The position numbers and the translations under genes were made by a program. A model generated the notes under the pieces. It made no database searches, had not been told where the DNA came from, and worked only from the letters and a program-made list of their open reading frames with translations. Below are positions 26,434 through 35,571 of a DNA stretch of 64,000 nt, in pieces. Source of the DNA: UBA965 sp040396955 (GTDB taxonomy: Bacteria; Chloroflexota; Chloroflexia; Chloroflexales; Roseiflexaceae); NCBI GenBank assembly GCA_040396955.1, contig JBBAWX010000006.1:1-64000 (forward strand), given 5' to 3'. Numbering within the stretch: position 1 is the stretch's first letter; each line of letters starts with the position of its first letter.

Positions 26434-27558
26434 TTGTACGACACCATCATCATTGGCCTCGGCGGAATGGGCAGTGCTGCGGCTTTTCACGCTGCACAAC
26501 GTGGCCAACAGGTCCTTGGTATCGAGCAATTTACACCAGCCCACGCCAACGGATCGAGTCACGGGCACTCCCGCATTATTCGCCAAGCCTACTTCGAAGA
26601 TCCTGCCTACGTACCGCTACTCAAGCGCGCATTCACCCTCTGGGAAGAGCTCGCAGCCCAATCCGAAGAACATCTCCTGCATCTGACCGGTGGTATCATG
26701 CTCGGGCATCCAGAGAGCGACGTCATCCAGGGCACCCTGGCGAGCATTCACACGCACCAGCTTCCGCATCGCATCTACACAGCAGCCGATGTCCGGAGCC
26801 ACTTCCCCGCGTTGACGCCCAGCGACGACACCATCGCTGTCGGTGAAACCAGAGCCGGGTATGTGGTGCCCGAGGCCACCATCCGCACACACCTACGCCT
26901 CGCCGCCCACCACGGGGCCAAACTCCACTTCCAAGAAACCGTACACTCGTGGCATGTGGAGGCCGATGGCACGGTGCGTGTGCGCACCGACCGCGGTGAA
27001 TACCAGGCACGCACACTCATCGTCAGTGCAGGGGCTTGGGCACCGAAGCTCCTCGCACAGCTTGGGCTTCCCCTCCGTGTCGAACGACGGGTGTTGTGCT
27101 GGTTTGAGCCAAATGGTGGCTATGATGCGTTCGATGAGCGTCATTTCCCCATCTACATCTGGGATTGTGGTGACGGCGTGTCATTTTACGGATTTCCCTA
27201 TCAACCGGGCACCAAGGGCGTCAAAGTCGCCATTCACACGGTTGGTGAGCTGTGCACACCGGAGACCATCAATCGGCAAATCATGCCCAACGATACCGCC
27301 CACCTGCAATCGTTGTTGGCGAGCCGCATTCCCGCATTGACCGGCGCTCTCGTCGATTCAGCAACGTGCATGTATACACTGACCCCCGATGAGCATTTCA
27401 TCATTGCGCAACATCCTGCGCACGCCAACGTCATCATTGCTTCGCCCTGCTCGGGGCACGGCTTCAAATTTACCCCGGTCATCGGCGAAATCCTTGCCGA
27501 TCTTGCCATGCACGGGCAGACCACTCACGACATTCGCCTCTTTGCCATGCGTTTTTAG
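26434..27558 (+). CDS. Monomeric sarcosine oxidase-like flavoprotein (covalent FAD)
   Basis: 374 residues from a TTG at 26434, which has a perfect AAGGAGG 7 bases upstream; an ATG at 26413 is in frame but has no ribosome site. The Rossmann motif GLGGMGSAAA (about 8-17), SHGHSRIIRQAY (about 42-53) and the C-terminal CMYTLTPDEHF and SGHGFKFTPVIGE blocks match monomeric sarcosine oxidase and N-methyltryptophan oxidase. Cys312 of the CMYT motif corresponds to the covalent FAD attachment residue. It oxidises a secondary or tertiary amine (sarcosine, N-methyl amino acid or fructosyl amine), giving hydrogen peroxide. A fructosyl-amine substrate would fit the neighbouring sugar genes; this is inference. 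Confidence 0.88.
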   Translation: MYDTIIIGLGGMGSAAAFHAAQRGQQVLGIEQFTPAHANGSSHGHSRIIRQAYFEDPAYVPLLKRAFTLWEELAAQSEEHLLHLTGGIMLGHPESDVIQGTLASIHTHQLPHRIYTAADVRSHFPALTPSDDTIAVGETRAGYVVPEATIRTHLRLAAHHGAKLHFQETVHSWHVEADGTVRVRTDRGEYQARTLIVSAGAWAPKLLAQLGLPLRVERRVLCWFEPNGGYDAFDERHFPIYIWDCGDGVSFYGFPYQPGTKGVKVAIHTVGELCTPETINRQIMPNDTAHLQSLLASRIPALTGALVDSATCMYTLTPDEHFIIAQHPAHANVIIASPCSGHGFKFTPVIGEILADLAMHGQTTHDIRLFAMRF

Positions 27559-27587
27559 GCACATCACTATCACGGAGAATTTGCCAC

Positions 27588-28136
27588 ATGCCAGCACTCA
27601 CCACGCAGCTCGTCGCTCAGTTGCGCCAACGTACCGCTCAACAACTCGCACAAGCGGGCATTGTGCTCACCTCGGAAGAAACTGCTCATATCGAAATTGC
27701 CGATTGTGGTCTCGGTGAAATCGAGACGCTCGGGTTGCAACTCGTCGTCTACGTCAATACGGAGCGGTGTTGTGCCAAAGAGTTGGTCATGTTCCCACAT
27801 CAGTGCTTCCCCGAACACCGTCACCCACCCGTGGGCGACGATCCCGGCAAAGAAGAAACGTTCCGCTGCCGGCAAGGCGAAGTCTATTTGTATGTCGAAG
27901 GCACGCCGACAACCAACCCGCACGGCCACCCACCTGCGGAGCGTTTGCAGCATTTCACGGTTTGGCACGAAATCGTCTTGCGGCCGGGCGATCAATACAC
28001 ACTCCAGCCCAACATCAAGCACTGGTTTCAAGCCGGGCCAGCAGGATGCATCGTGTCGGAGTTTTCGACCCGTAGCCGTGATGAACTAGACATCTTCACC
28101 GACCCCGACATTCGGCGCATTCCGACCATCCACTAA
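27588..28136 (+). CDS. D-lyxose isomerase-like cupin
   Basis: 182 residues. A cupin with CFPEHRHPP (about 75-83), GKEETFRCRQGEVYLYV (about 88-104) and LRPGDQYTLQPNIKHWFQAG (about 126-145) supplies the His, His, Glu, His metal site of D-lyxose ketol-isomerases, which interconvert D-lyxose and D-xylulose (also D-mannose and D-fructose). Length and the LVMFPHQ and ELDIFTDP ends fit the family. It lies between the sarcosine-oxidase-like gene (29 bases) and the FAH-family gene (30 bases), all on one strand. Confidence 0.85.
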   Translation: MPALTTQLVAQLRQRTAQQLAQAGIVLTSEETAHIEIADCGLGEIETLGLQLVVYVNTERCCAKELVMFPHQCFPEHRHPPVGDDPGKEETFRCRQGEVYLYVEGTPTTNPHGHPPAERLQHFTVWHEIVLRPGDQYTLQPNIKHWFQAGPAGCIVSEFSTRSRDELDIFTDPDIRRIPTIH

Positions 28137-28166
28137 CACGGAGCCCACAACACGAAAGGATCCCCC

Positions 28167-29030
28167 ATGCAACTTTGTCGCTTCACCTTTGAGACCGCAC
28201 ACGCCCGCATTGGCTACATCGACGGCAACGACGTCTACGACATCACGGCCCGGTTTCCCAGCATCACCGCCTTTTTGCGCTGGAGTATTGGCCGTGCCGA
28301 TGCTGGCAGTGTGCTACGCACCGCCCTAGCAGGGAGCCGTCCCCTCACCCAACTGAGCAGTATCACGCTACTCCGCCCCAGTGACGACCAAGAGATCTGG
28401 GCTGCTGGGGTCACCTACGAGCGGAGCCGCGTCGCCCGCGAAGAAGAATCCGCCAATAGTGGCATCTACGACCGCGTCTATACCGCAGCTCGTCCCGAAA
28501 TTTTCTTCAAGGCCACACCAAGTCGAGTGGTTGGCCCACACGAGCCAGTCGCAATCCGCCATGATGCCAGCTGGAACGTTCCTGAGCCCGAATTAGCCCT
28601 CGTCGTCAACCCGGCCATGGAGATTGTGGGGTACACGATTGGCAATGATATGAGTTCTCGTGATATTGAAGGGGAAAATCCCCTTTACCTGCCCCAGGCC
28701 AAAATGTATGGGCGCTGTTGTGCGGTGGGTCCAACCATTGCTCTTTGTGAGCACATCGCCAACCCCAACGACCTCACCATTTCGATTTCCATACAGCGTG
28801 CTGGTGCCGAAGTCTTCCAGGGAAGCATTCATACCAGCAAAATCGTACGCCGTTTTACTGATCTTGTCGCCTATCTCGGACGCGACAATGTGTTCCCTGA
28901 TGGCGCATTCCTCCTCACCGGCACCGGCATCGTGCCACCCGATTCCTTTACCCTTGAAAGTGGCGATCAGGTCGAAATCAGCATTTCGGGGATCGGCACG
29001 TTGCGGAATCCAGTGGTCCGCGGCGGGTAA
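28167..29030 (+). CDS. Fumarylacetoacetate hydrolase-family protein, likely 2-keto-3-deoxy-pentonate dehydratase
   Basis: 287 residues. WAAGVTYERSR (about 79-89), a magnesium site in VPEPELALVV (Glu-x-Glu, about 138-147) and DMSSRDIEGENPLYLPQAKMYG (about 163-184) define the FAH fold. The subgroup with GVTYERSR and FFKATPSRVVGP is the one containing 2-dehydro-3-deoxy-D-arabinonate dehydratases of oxidative pentose degradation; I place it there by recalled motif similarity. It would convert 2-keto-3-deoxy-arabinonate to 2-oxoglutarate semialdehyde. AAAGGATC precedes the ATG. It is the last gene of the sugar cluster and ends at a strong hairpin. Confidence 0.82.
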   Translation: MQLCRFTFETAHARIGYIDGNDVYDITARFPSITAFLRWSIGRADAGSVLRTALAGSRPLTQLSSITLLRPSDDQEIWAAGVTYERSRVAREEESANSGIYDRVYTAARPEIFFKATPSRVVGPHEPVAIRHDASWNVPEPELALVVNPAMEIVGYTIGNDMSSRDIEGENPLYLPQAKMYGRCCAVGPTIALCEHIANPNDLTISISIQRAGAEVFQGSIHTSKIVRRFTDLVAYLGRDNVFPDGAFLLTGTGIVPPDSFTLESGDQVEISISGIGTLRNPVVRGG

Positions 29031-29038
29031 GTAATCTT

Positions 29039-29072
29039 CCCCCTCGGTGCAACGGTCGTTGTACCGAGGGGG
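29039..29072. terminator. Bidirectional terminator hairpin
   Basis: CCCCCTCGGT and its complement form a 10-bp stem, extended inwards by GCAACG/CGTTGT with one G-T pair, only 2 bases unpaired at the tip. It lies between the convergent stops at 29030 and 29079 and can serve both strands. Confidence 0.8.
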
Positions 29073-29078
29073 AGTATT

Positions 29079-32000
29079 TCAACTCGTGCGATTCCATGAT
29101 CGGTACGTCTGCACTTCACGCCCTGCTTCGGCCAACAACCGCAATCCACGCAGGATGGTACGTACATGGACGTCCAGTACTTCTGCAATTTCTGCGGTCA
29201 ACAACTCCGCTTGTTGGCGTCTGGTCTGTTCTGCGAGTTGCCAGATTTTTTCGTGTATCTTCAACTGTGGGTCTTGCAAAACCTCCCCCGTCCACACCAC
29301 TGGCACACATTCAGATAGACGTGGCGCGCGCCCCCGTGGTGCATTGCGACTCGGCAACCAGACAATCACATCTCCCTGCAAACTCCGCACTTTGATGAAT
29401 TCTTGCAAATGAGAGCTGCGTTCAATCAAGGCGGTGCGCACTGCTGGGTCGCTCACGTGTGCAAAATGCGCAATAATATCACTGACCACCTCACGCCGGA
29501 GCATGGTGGCGGCCGATGACCCACAACGTTTCAAGATGACGACCGCTGATGCTTTTACTTCGATGGGCAACTCGAGGCTAATTCCATGCACTCGCGCATT
29601 TTCGAGTGCCGCAAATGCGTGTCCAATTGCCACTTCCGGCTGTAACTGCTCATAGGCGTACCACGCCAAATCATGGTACCAACGCACAATGTGAGGGTCT
29701 CCACTGCGCGCCATGCTGACGTCGAGCCGTTGTGCGGCCACGTGTGTCTGTTCGGAGTTGCCCGTTGCCCGCGCAATTCGCAAGAGCAGTGCAGCCGCCG
29801 TCGTCTCGTAGTCGATGAGATGAATGCGCCGTGCGAGCGCATACCCCTCTTGGACCAATAATTCGGCATAGGTCCACTGTGCCCGTTGGATGGCAAGCTT
29901 TGCAAGCAACAGGCATGCCGAGATGCGCTGCCGTGTCAAATGCGTAGTGGTCGATTGTTGGTAGATGATGTACAACAACTGCTCGTAGCGCTCGGGCATG
30001 CCATGGCGCGTATATTCCATGGCCAAAATCGCCCCTGCCAATAGCTGGAACGGCACATCATCAGGCCCCTGGAACGCCCGATATACCCCCACAAAAATTC
30101 GCACTGCATCATCATGATGGCGTAGCGATGCATGCACCAACCCGACATGATAGAGCAAGAACAGATGGTCAGGTCGCTCATAGGACAACGAGACTTCACC
30201 GACCCGTGCTAGATACTGTTGTGCCATGGTCGTGTTGCCCACATTGGCATAGATGTAGGCAAGCCCCATTTGCAAAATAGCATATTGCACCGTGCGGCGC
30301 ATCGGCGTACCAATCTGTGACATATATGTCAAGGCATGCACGTTGGCTCCACTTTCACGAGCCACATTAAACCACGACTGTGATGCCCAAAACGCTAAAT
30401 CCTGATTATGCTCTTGCAGAGCATGTGTGTATATGCGTTCATAGAGTTGCAAAGACTGTACCGTTGACCCTCCCCAACGCAAAGCCTCAACAACCGCTAG
30501 GAGCATTTCTAACTGTGTATGCTGCCGCATATCAAGACTATCAACTAATCGGTCAAGATTCCCCTGCACGGACTCAAGTGCATCCCCGTACCGTGCGAGG
30601 CGTATCGTGTTCAGCATGCGCAAAGACCGCAATGCGGGTGAATCGAAGGGCACTCGTTGGAGCATGCGCTGGGTATAGCGCAACAACATCACATTCCCCG
30701 TTTGCCATGCCTGCGCAGACCACGGCACGAGTAGTTGTTGGACGAGCGCATAATCACCAATCGCTACGAGATGTGCAATGCGTCGCACATCGGTCGTACA
30801 CTGTGCCAACCGCATGTGAGCTTGGTGACGTTCTGCTGCGGTTAATTGCACTGCTACCCCATGCCTAACTGCAAAGGCGTGACAGGTTACGGTGTCCCCC
30901 ACGCAGACGCCTACCTCACGAAGCGTCTGCAACGTCGGTCCGACATCGAAACACGGATCATCCCACGTGATTTGTTGGAGTTGTGCATACGTCAGGGCTT
31001 GTTGGGCCAATACAATCACTGCGAGTACGGCACGCTGATGCGCATCAAGCGCACTCCAATGCAACACACAATCAATTCCAATAGGCCGCTGATAGCGCCA
31101 TGTGTGAGCGTACTCATCCCAGTACAACCACTCAGCCGCTAGCCCGGCGACCACGATCTCCACTACTTCCATCGGGAAGAGCTGAGCCGCCACACAATCT
31201 TCAATGAGTGTGGCATCATACGCCTCACCACACAACAAAAAATCGACCATCGTTGTGACATCAGCGGTCGTCAAGGCGGGAATAGTCATGGATGTTGGCA
31301 GGAGCGGTTCGTGCGATGTCACTATCATCCCGATACGCTGGGTATCGACTATTGGCATCATGGTCTGAAGGAACGCCGGAGTCGCATCATCAATGAGCAA
31401 CACGAACCGTTGCCTGCGCCCCATCAGACCAAAAAGCGCCTGGAGTACCTGACAATCCACCGCAGACACGTCAGACCGCCACGGTGTTTCGTCATGCAAC
31501 AAACGCGCAAGATGCTCTTGTTCGGGCAACGGCAAACTCAATGCCGCTTGGAGCACGAGTTCCCGAAACTCTTCATCATCACGCATCAGTGTCTGTACAT
31601 ACACCCCCAATGAATCTGCCTGGCCTGGATACTTCCAACATTTCATCTGCGGGCAAACAAATGCGATACGCTCAAGGAGGTGCGTCTTGCCGGCACCACG
31701 CTCCCCCACAATGTTGAGGAGCAAACGCTCACCCGCCACGAAACGTCGTATCGCAACCCCTATCTGGTCTAGCACAAAGATGCGCCCTGGCATCCATACT
31801 TCGCTTGCGATTTCGCGGCGCTCCATGGCCATGTGCCGACGTCGATGAGGGTCTTGGTGCGCCATTAATGCCATGGAAGAATCACCACCGAAGACGTCCT
31901 TGAGTTCGCCACTGACACGTTTGAGGGTTGCCACATGAGGTGCGATTTTATAGCTCTGATACTGAATCCGCAAGAGTCCCAAATACTGCATCTGCACGCC

Positions 32001-32555
32001 AATATCTTCTGGGAATTCCTGAGCCAACTTATGTAGATACATCAGTGCATACGGCGTTAGATACCGCTGTTGCGCAAGATGTATCGCTCTCCGTAGCGCA
32101 TCGACATACACGCGTTGCAAATATTCCGCATATTCCTTCGGCCATGCGCGCCGCGGCCGTCCCAAAAATATCCCCTGATAACGATGCAACGCCAAAAATA
32201 CTTCATCAGCAGAGGCCTGAGGCCGCGTCTCATGTAAAAAGCATTCAACATCGATGGTCACCAACAGATCGGGAGCAAAATCGATGCCCGCACTGTCAAC
32301 GACGATGGCAGTTCCTAACCAATTCCGCAAAAATGACAGCGAGTTTCGCACAATTTGTGCGGCACTCGGCACTCCCTGAAAGACCACATCTGCAAACTCA
32401 TCACGCGGTATTACCCGCCGTTGTACTGCCATATAGGCCAACATCGCCCATACCGCGGTCTGTGGCACACGCACACATTGGGGAGCACCAGCAAGGTCGG
32501 TACTCCCCAACGTCGTCAAATGCCAATGTTTCTTCACGACCCCAGTATCTGCCAT
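29079..32555 (-). CDS. Giant SARP-type ATPase/TPR regulator with C-terminal HTH (copy 1)
   Basis: 1158 residues. An OmpR-like winged helix and bacterial transcriptional activator domain occupy about 1-200. A P-loop ATPase follows (GERGAGKT, Lys290; Walker B LLIDDA, Asp389-390), then a helical winged-helix segment and a long series of TPR-like helices (about 550-1040). A short domain with APRG(R) comes next, then a final helix-turn-helix (AEIAEVLDVHVRTILRGL, about 1118-1136). This is the STAND-type signal ATPase layout: a ligand sensed by the TPR part triggers oligomerisation and DNA binding. The ATG at 32555 is chosen because the longer frame runs into the protease gene upstream. It is a paralogue of the gene at 35572-39135 and is the last gene of the same block. 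Confidence 0.88.
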   Translation of the reverse strand: MADTGVVKKHWHLTTLGSTDLAGAPQCVRVPQTAVWAMLAYMAVQRRVIPRDEFADVVFQGVPSAAQIVRNSLSFLRNWLGTAIVVDSAGIDFAPDLLVTIDVECFLHETRPQASADEVFLALHRYQGIFLGRPRRAWPKEYAEYLQRVYVDALRRAIHLAQQRYLTPYALMYLHKLAQEFPEDIGVQMQYLGLLRIQYQSYKIAPHVATLKRVSGELKDVFGGDSSMALMAHQDPHRRRHMAMERREIASEVWMPGRIFVLDQIGVAIRRFVAGERLLLNIVGERGAGKTHLLERIAFVCPQMKCWKYPGQADSLGVYVQTLMRDDEEFRELVLQAALSLPLPEQEHLARLLHDETPWRSDVSAVDCQVLQALFGLMGRRQRFVLLIDDATPAFLQTMMPIVDTQRIGMIVTSHEPLLPTSMTIPALTTADVTTMVDFLLCGEAYDATLIEDCVAAQLFPMEVVEIVVAGLAAEWLYWDEYAHTWRYQRPIGIDCVLHWSALDAHQRAVLAVIVLAQQALTYAQLQQITWDDPCFDVGPTLQTLREVGVCVGDTVTCHAFAVRHGVAVQLTAAERHQAHMRLAQCTTDVRRIAHLVAIGDYALVQQLLVPWSAQAWQTGNVMLLRYTQRMLQRVPFDSPALRSLRMLNTIRLARYGDALESVQGNLDRLVDSLDMRQHTQLEMLLAVVEALRWGGSTVQSLQLYERIYTHALQEHNQDLAFWASQSWFNVARESGANVHALTYMSQIGTPMRRTVQYAILQMGLAYIYANVGNTTMAQQYLARVGEVSLSYERPDHLFLLYHVGLVHASLRHHDDAVRIFVGVYRAFQGPDDVPFQLLAGAILAMEYTRHGMPERYEQLLYIIYQQSTTTHLTRQRISACLLLAKLAIQRAQWTYAELLVQEGYALARRIHLIDYETTAAALLLRIARATGNSEQTHVAAQRLDVSMARSGDPHIVRWYHDLAWYAYEQLQPEVAIGHAFAALENARVHGISLELPIEVKASAVVILKRCGSSAATMLRREVVSDIIAHFAHVSDPAVRTALIERSSHLQEFIKVRSLQGDVIVWLPSRNAPRGRAPRLSECVPVVWTGEVLQDPQLKIHEKIWQLAEQTRRQQAELLTAEIAEVLDVHVRTILRGLRLLAEAGREVQTYRSWNRTS

Positions 32556-32616
32556 GAAATCACCCAGTACAAACGCATGTGTGTGTGTAGATTGTACACA
32601 CAAATAACGCATGCGT

Positions 32617-34014
32617 CTATTCCGGTTGCTCAGGCTCCAAGTAGAGGTCTTGCCACATGCCAGTGGCCTCGTCAAACATATCAATGTAGGCGTATGCATC
32701 ATCTTTGATGGCATAGTAGCCATCGGCCACGATCCCGACAGCCACCGCCGTACTCGCCATCTCTTCCGTGACCGAGAGGATGTACACGCCGTTGGCGTCG
32801 GTTTCACCGTACGCCCAGATATACTCTTCAAACCGATTATAGTCAACATCGGCCCACGTATACCCAGGTTGGAGCAACACCACGAATGCATTTGCCACTG
32901 GCTGGTTGGTCAGATAGTCGAGTACACGCCCCTCTACGTCATACACCGTTGCATCACCGGTCGTAGTCCCCGTGTTGTTGTTGGCAGGGTCCGTGTTGGT
33001 CGTATTTGGGTCAGGAGCCACCGCAGGTCCGATGAGTGATGCCGCCGCCGCTCCATTGCACCCCGGAATGCGCACCAACTTCGCCGAACTAATCAGGTCA
33101 TCGGCCAGTGTGACTGGGCGCGCATACCCCAAAGAATCTCCTTGATCTGATATTCCTGCAAAGACAACCGCTACCTGTTGATTCTGATCATTGACAATCG
33201 GTCCTCCCGATTGCCCACGTGAATCCGATGCATCGTACTTGATGGCCTCGTATGAGCGTGACGAAAGCGCGCTCATCGAGAACTCCTCAAAACCAACCAC
33301 CTGCCCGCTCGCAATCGACACCGTTTCACCACCCACACCCGCATAACCGACCGACGTCAATTTATCACCAATTTCGACCGTCGCATCATCCGCAATCTGC
33401 ACCGTCGGCAAATCCAGACAATCGGCAGGTGGCTCACCGTTGGTGGTCGCAATCACGCGCAATACGGCCAAGTCTTTGCCTGGATCGGCATCAACGACCT
33501 GCGAGATGAACTGCACTTTGGGAGGATCGCGAGGATCGCGCGTCACGTAGATGTATGAAATACCGTCAGCGTTGTAGAATTGCCCTGTTTCGTTGTCACC
33601 AATCACGTGAAAATTGGTCAAAATCAAGCCACGTGCGTCGATAATCGCACCACTGCCGTGCCCGATTTCGGTCCAACTTGCATCCAAAATTCCAATCCGC
33701 ACCGTCGCCGCAATCACGTCTGCAATTTTGGTGTCACCGGCAGGTCCCTCTGGTTCGGGAGCTGGGGCATCGGTGTTCGTATTCGTATTCGTGGTGGCCG
33801 GTTCTTCGTTTTTACTCAGACCACCACCGACATCTTGCCCGGGGCTTGCTGGCAGTTTTTGTTTGGCTTCACCTGCACTACTCCCTGCCACTGCCCCGCT
33901 GAGGGTTTCTTGCACAGCCTCGGGGCTTTTGGGAGTAGCTTGGCCAGGAATCAGGCCACAGCTGGCGAGCATCAGCCCCGCCACGACTATCAGTGTACGC
34001 ACTGTGTGTTGCAT
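32617..34014 (-). CDS. Trypsin-like serine protease lipoprotein
   Basis: 465 residues. Signal peptide with lipobox LASC (Cys19). A Ser/Thr/Asn-rich spacer (about 40-90) is followed by an S1C trypsin-like domain with catalytic H136 (TNFHV), D181 (KDLAVLRV) and S269 (GQSGGP). There is no PDZ domain. After a second Asn/Thr-rich linker (about 335-360) comes a carboxypeptidase-regulatory-like beta domain (EGRVLDYLTNQPVANAF onwards). It is anchored outside the membrane and may cleave surface proteins or carry a signal. GAGGAG lies 6 bases before ATG 34014. It sits between the PrsW-like gene (35 bases) and giant regulator copy 1 (61 bases). Confidence 0.9.
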   Translation of the reverse strand: MQHTVRTLIVVAGLMLASCGLIPGQATPKSPEAVQETLSGAVAGSSAGEAKQKLPASPGQDVGGGLSKNEEPATTNTNTNTDAPAPEPEGPAGDTKIADVIAATVRIGILDASWTEIGHGSGAIIDARGLILTNFHVIGDNETGQFYNADGISYIYVTRDPRDPPKVQFISQVVDADPGKDLAVLRVIATTNGEPPADCLDLPTVQIADDATVEIGDKLTSVGYAGVGGETVSIASGQVVGFEEFSMSALSSRSYEAIKYDASDSRGQSGGPIVNDQNQQVAVVFAGISDQGDSLGYARPVTLADDLISSAKLVRIPGCNGAAAASLIGPAVAPDPNTTNTDPANNNTGTTTGDATVYDVEGRVLDYLTNQPVANAFVVLLQPGYTWADVDYNRFEEYIWAYGETDANGVYILSVTEEMASTAVAVGIVADGYYAIKDDAYAYIDMFDEATGMWQDLYLEPEQPE

Positions 34015-34049
34015 ATCATGCTCCTCGTGTCCATTCCAACTGTACACCG

Positions 34050-35405
34050 TTATGGCTGTACACTCCCCAACAAAGCCTGCCAGGACTGTTCAAGTTCACT
34101 TGCCTTACGCGCATTCCCCTCGAGTCGCACCCCGTACAGCGTCTGCCCGTCGATGAGCAACAACTCGTAGCCGTAGGTGGCATCGCGTTCACCAGGGCCG
34201 GGCAGACACACGTATTCTTGGATGACCCCCTCATTCTGCCCTATCGTCACATATTGCTCTGCACCTGCATTCAACGACACACACTGCGCTCCACGTTGCA
34301 GATTCATCTGGGCCGTTTTTTGAGAAAGCGTCGCAGTGGTCGACTCACTGAATGCGTCGTACCGCACCCCAGTCACCGTACGCAACGGGAATACTTCGCC
34401 GATGCGCTCCGGAAACGACTGCTGTGGCACGACCAACTGCAACGGCCCATGTATCACCACACGATCATCCCCCCCGGGCTGACCATGGATACCCATGGCA
34501 AGAATAATCACACCCGTCAGCACGCCAATTGCCCACCAGTCACCGCGTTGATATGCAGCTTGTGAGACGTCTGCGGTGTGCGTGATACGCCCTTGGCGCA
34601 TCAACCATGCAAACGTAGCTAGCACGCCTAGGGCGACCAACAAACCAGGCAACAACTGACGAATGCTCGATAAACGCAACGAATCGAGCACGATGACGAC
34701 ACGGAGCACATCATGGAACCACCACAAGACCCCGCTTCCGACCAAGGCAATCGCCACCGTGAAACCAGGCATCTGCCCAGGCTTCAACCCACCCAATGCA
34801 AAGCCGACTACCATGCCAATTGCAACCATCAACAACGTGTCGACGGTGACCGTCGCCGAGAGTGCGGCCAATCCACGCATGTCCGAGGCCAGCACCAACG
34901 CCAAACCGTCAGCGGTGGCTACCCCGAGTGCCATGGCAATGGCATAAATCATGCCATCAATGCGTTCATCAAATTCGGCCGTCGGAAACACGGTCAAGCG
35001 CACACCCAGCCAGATGATTCCAGCAAGGACCACACCCTGCACCACACTACCGAGGCCCCCTGACCACGTTTCGGCCTGTACCCAGGTGGTCAAATCGAGT
35101 GCCCGCAAGACGGGGGTCACCAATCCGCCACCAGCAATCACGCCCAGCACAAAGACCCCCACCACATACTGGTGCGGTTCCGGCTCTAATGCATCTTCAC
35201 GAAAAAAAACAGCCAACCACAACAACGCTGGAATCAGCACCAACGCAATAGCCACGACTCCACGCCAGAGTGACGACCACTGACCATCCATGGCGGTCTC
35301 AAGAGCCACCAACAACACCGATACCACGCTGGTCAAACCAATGACACTCAGCCCTGCCACCCAAAACCCTCGACTGCCCAGGCCACCTACTTGCGATTGC
35401 GTCAC
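34050..35405 (-). CDS. PrsW-like polytopic membrane protein, catalytic residues apparently lost
   Basis: 451 residues from a GTG at 35405, preceded by GGAAAGGAAA. About nine hydrophobic segments fill the first 310 residues, followed by a soluble C-terminal domain of about 130 residues with two Cys. DALEPEPHQYVVGVF (about 70-84) and FDERIDGMIYAIAMALG (about 143-159) match the PrsW protease family, but the paired Glu and the EN pair expected near these blocks are replaced (IIWLGVRL, ATADGL). One His (WFHDVL) remains. PrsW proteases cut anti-sigma factors within the membrane; this copy may be a non-catalytic sensor. Stop and start of the next gene are 35 bases apart, so it is part of the regulator block. 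Confidence 0.75.
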   Translation of the reverse strand: MTQSQVGGLGSRGFWVAGLSVIGLTSVVSVLLVALETAMDGQWSSLWRGVVAIALVLIPALLWLAVFFREDALEPEPHQYVVGVFVLGVIAGGGLVTPVLRALDLTTWVQAETWSGGLGSVVQGVVLAGIIWLGVRLTVFPTAEFDERIDGMIYAIAMALGVATADGLALVLASDMRGLAALSATVTVDTLLMVAIGMVVGFALGGLKPGQMPGFTVAIALVGSGVLWWFHDVLRVVIVLDSLRLSSIRQLLPGLLVALGVLATFAWLMRQGRITHTADVSQAAYQRGDWWAIGVLTGVIILAMGIHGQPGGDDRVVIHGPLQLVVPQQSFPERIGEVFPLRTVTGVRYDAFSESTTATLSQKTAQMNLQRGAQCVSLNAGAEQYVTIGQNEGVIQEYVCLPGPGERDATYGYELLLIDGQTLYGVRLEGNARKASELEQSWQALLGSVQP

Positions 35406-35571
35406 GGCGGTTTCCTTTCCCCAATACGGCTGTGCACCAACGACGTGGACCTCGACCCAGCCACACGGCGAAGGGCAACATCTCACGCGCAGGGTTCGGC
35501 TCTGTGTGTTTCATCCTACGTGATGAAACGTCATTGGAGAGGATTTCGTGGTACTCGGTCAAGTGACAATT

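Noticed and set aside
29079..32555. Defence-type STAND effector (Avs-like)
   Set aside because: Both giant proteins have DNA-binding domains at both ends and an activator domain, and no nuclease, TIR or other known effector domain; regulation is the simpler reading.
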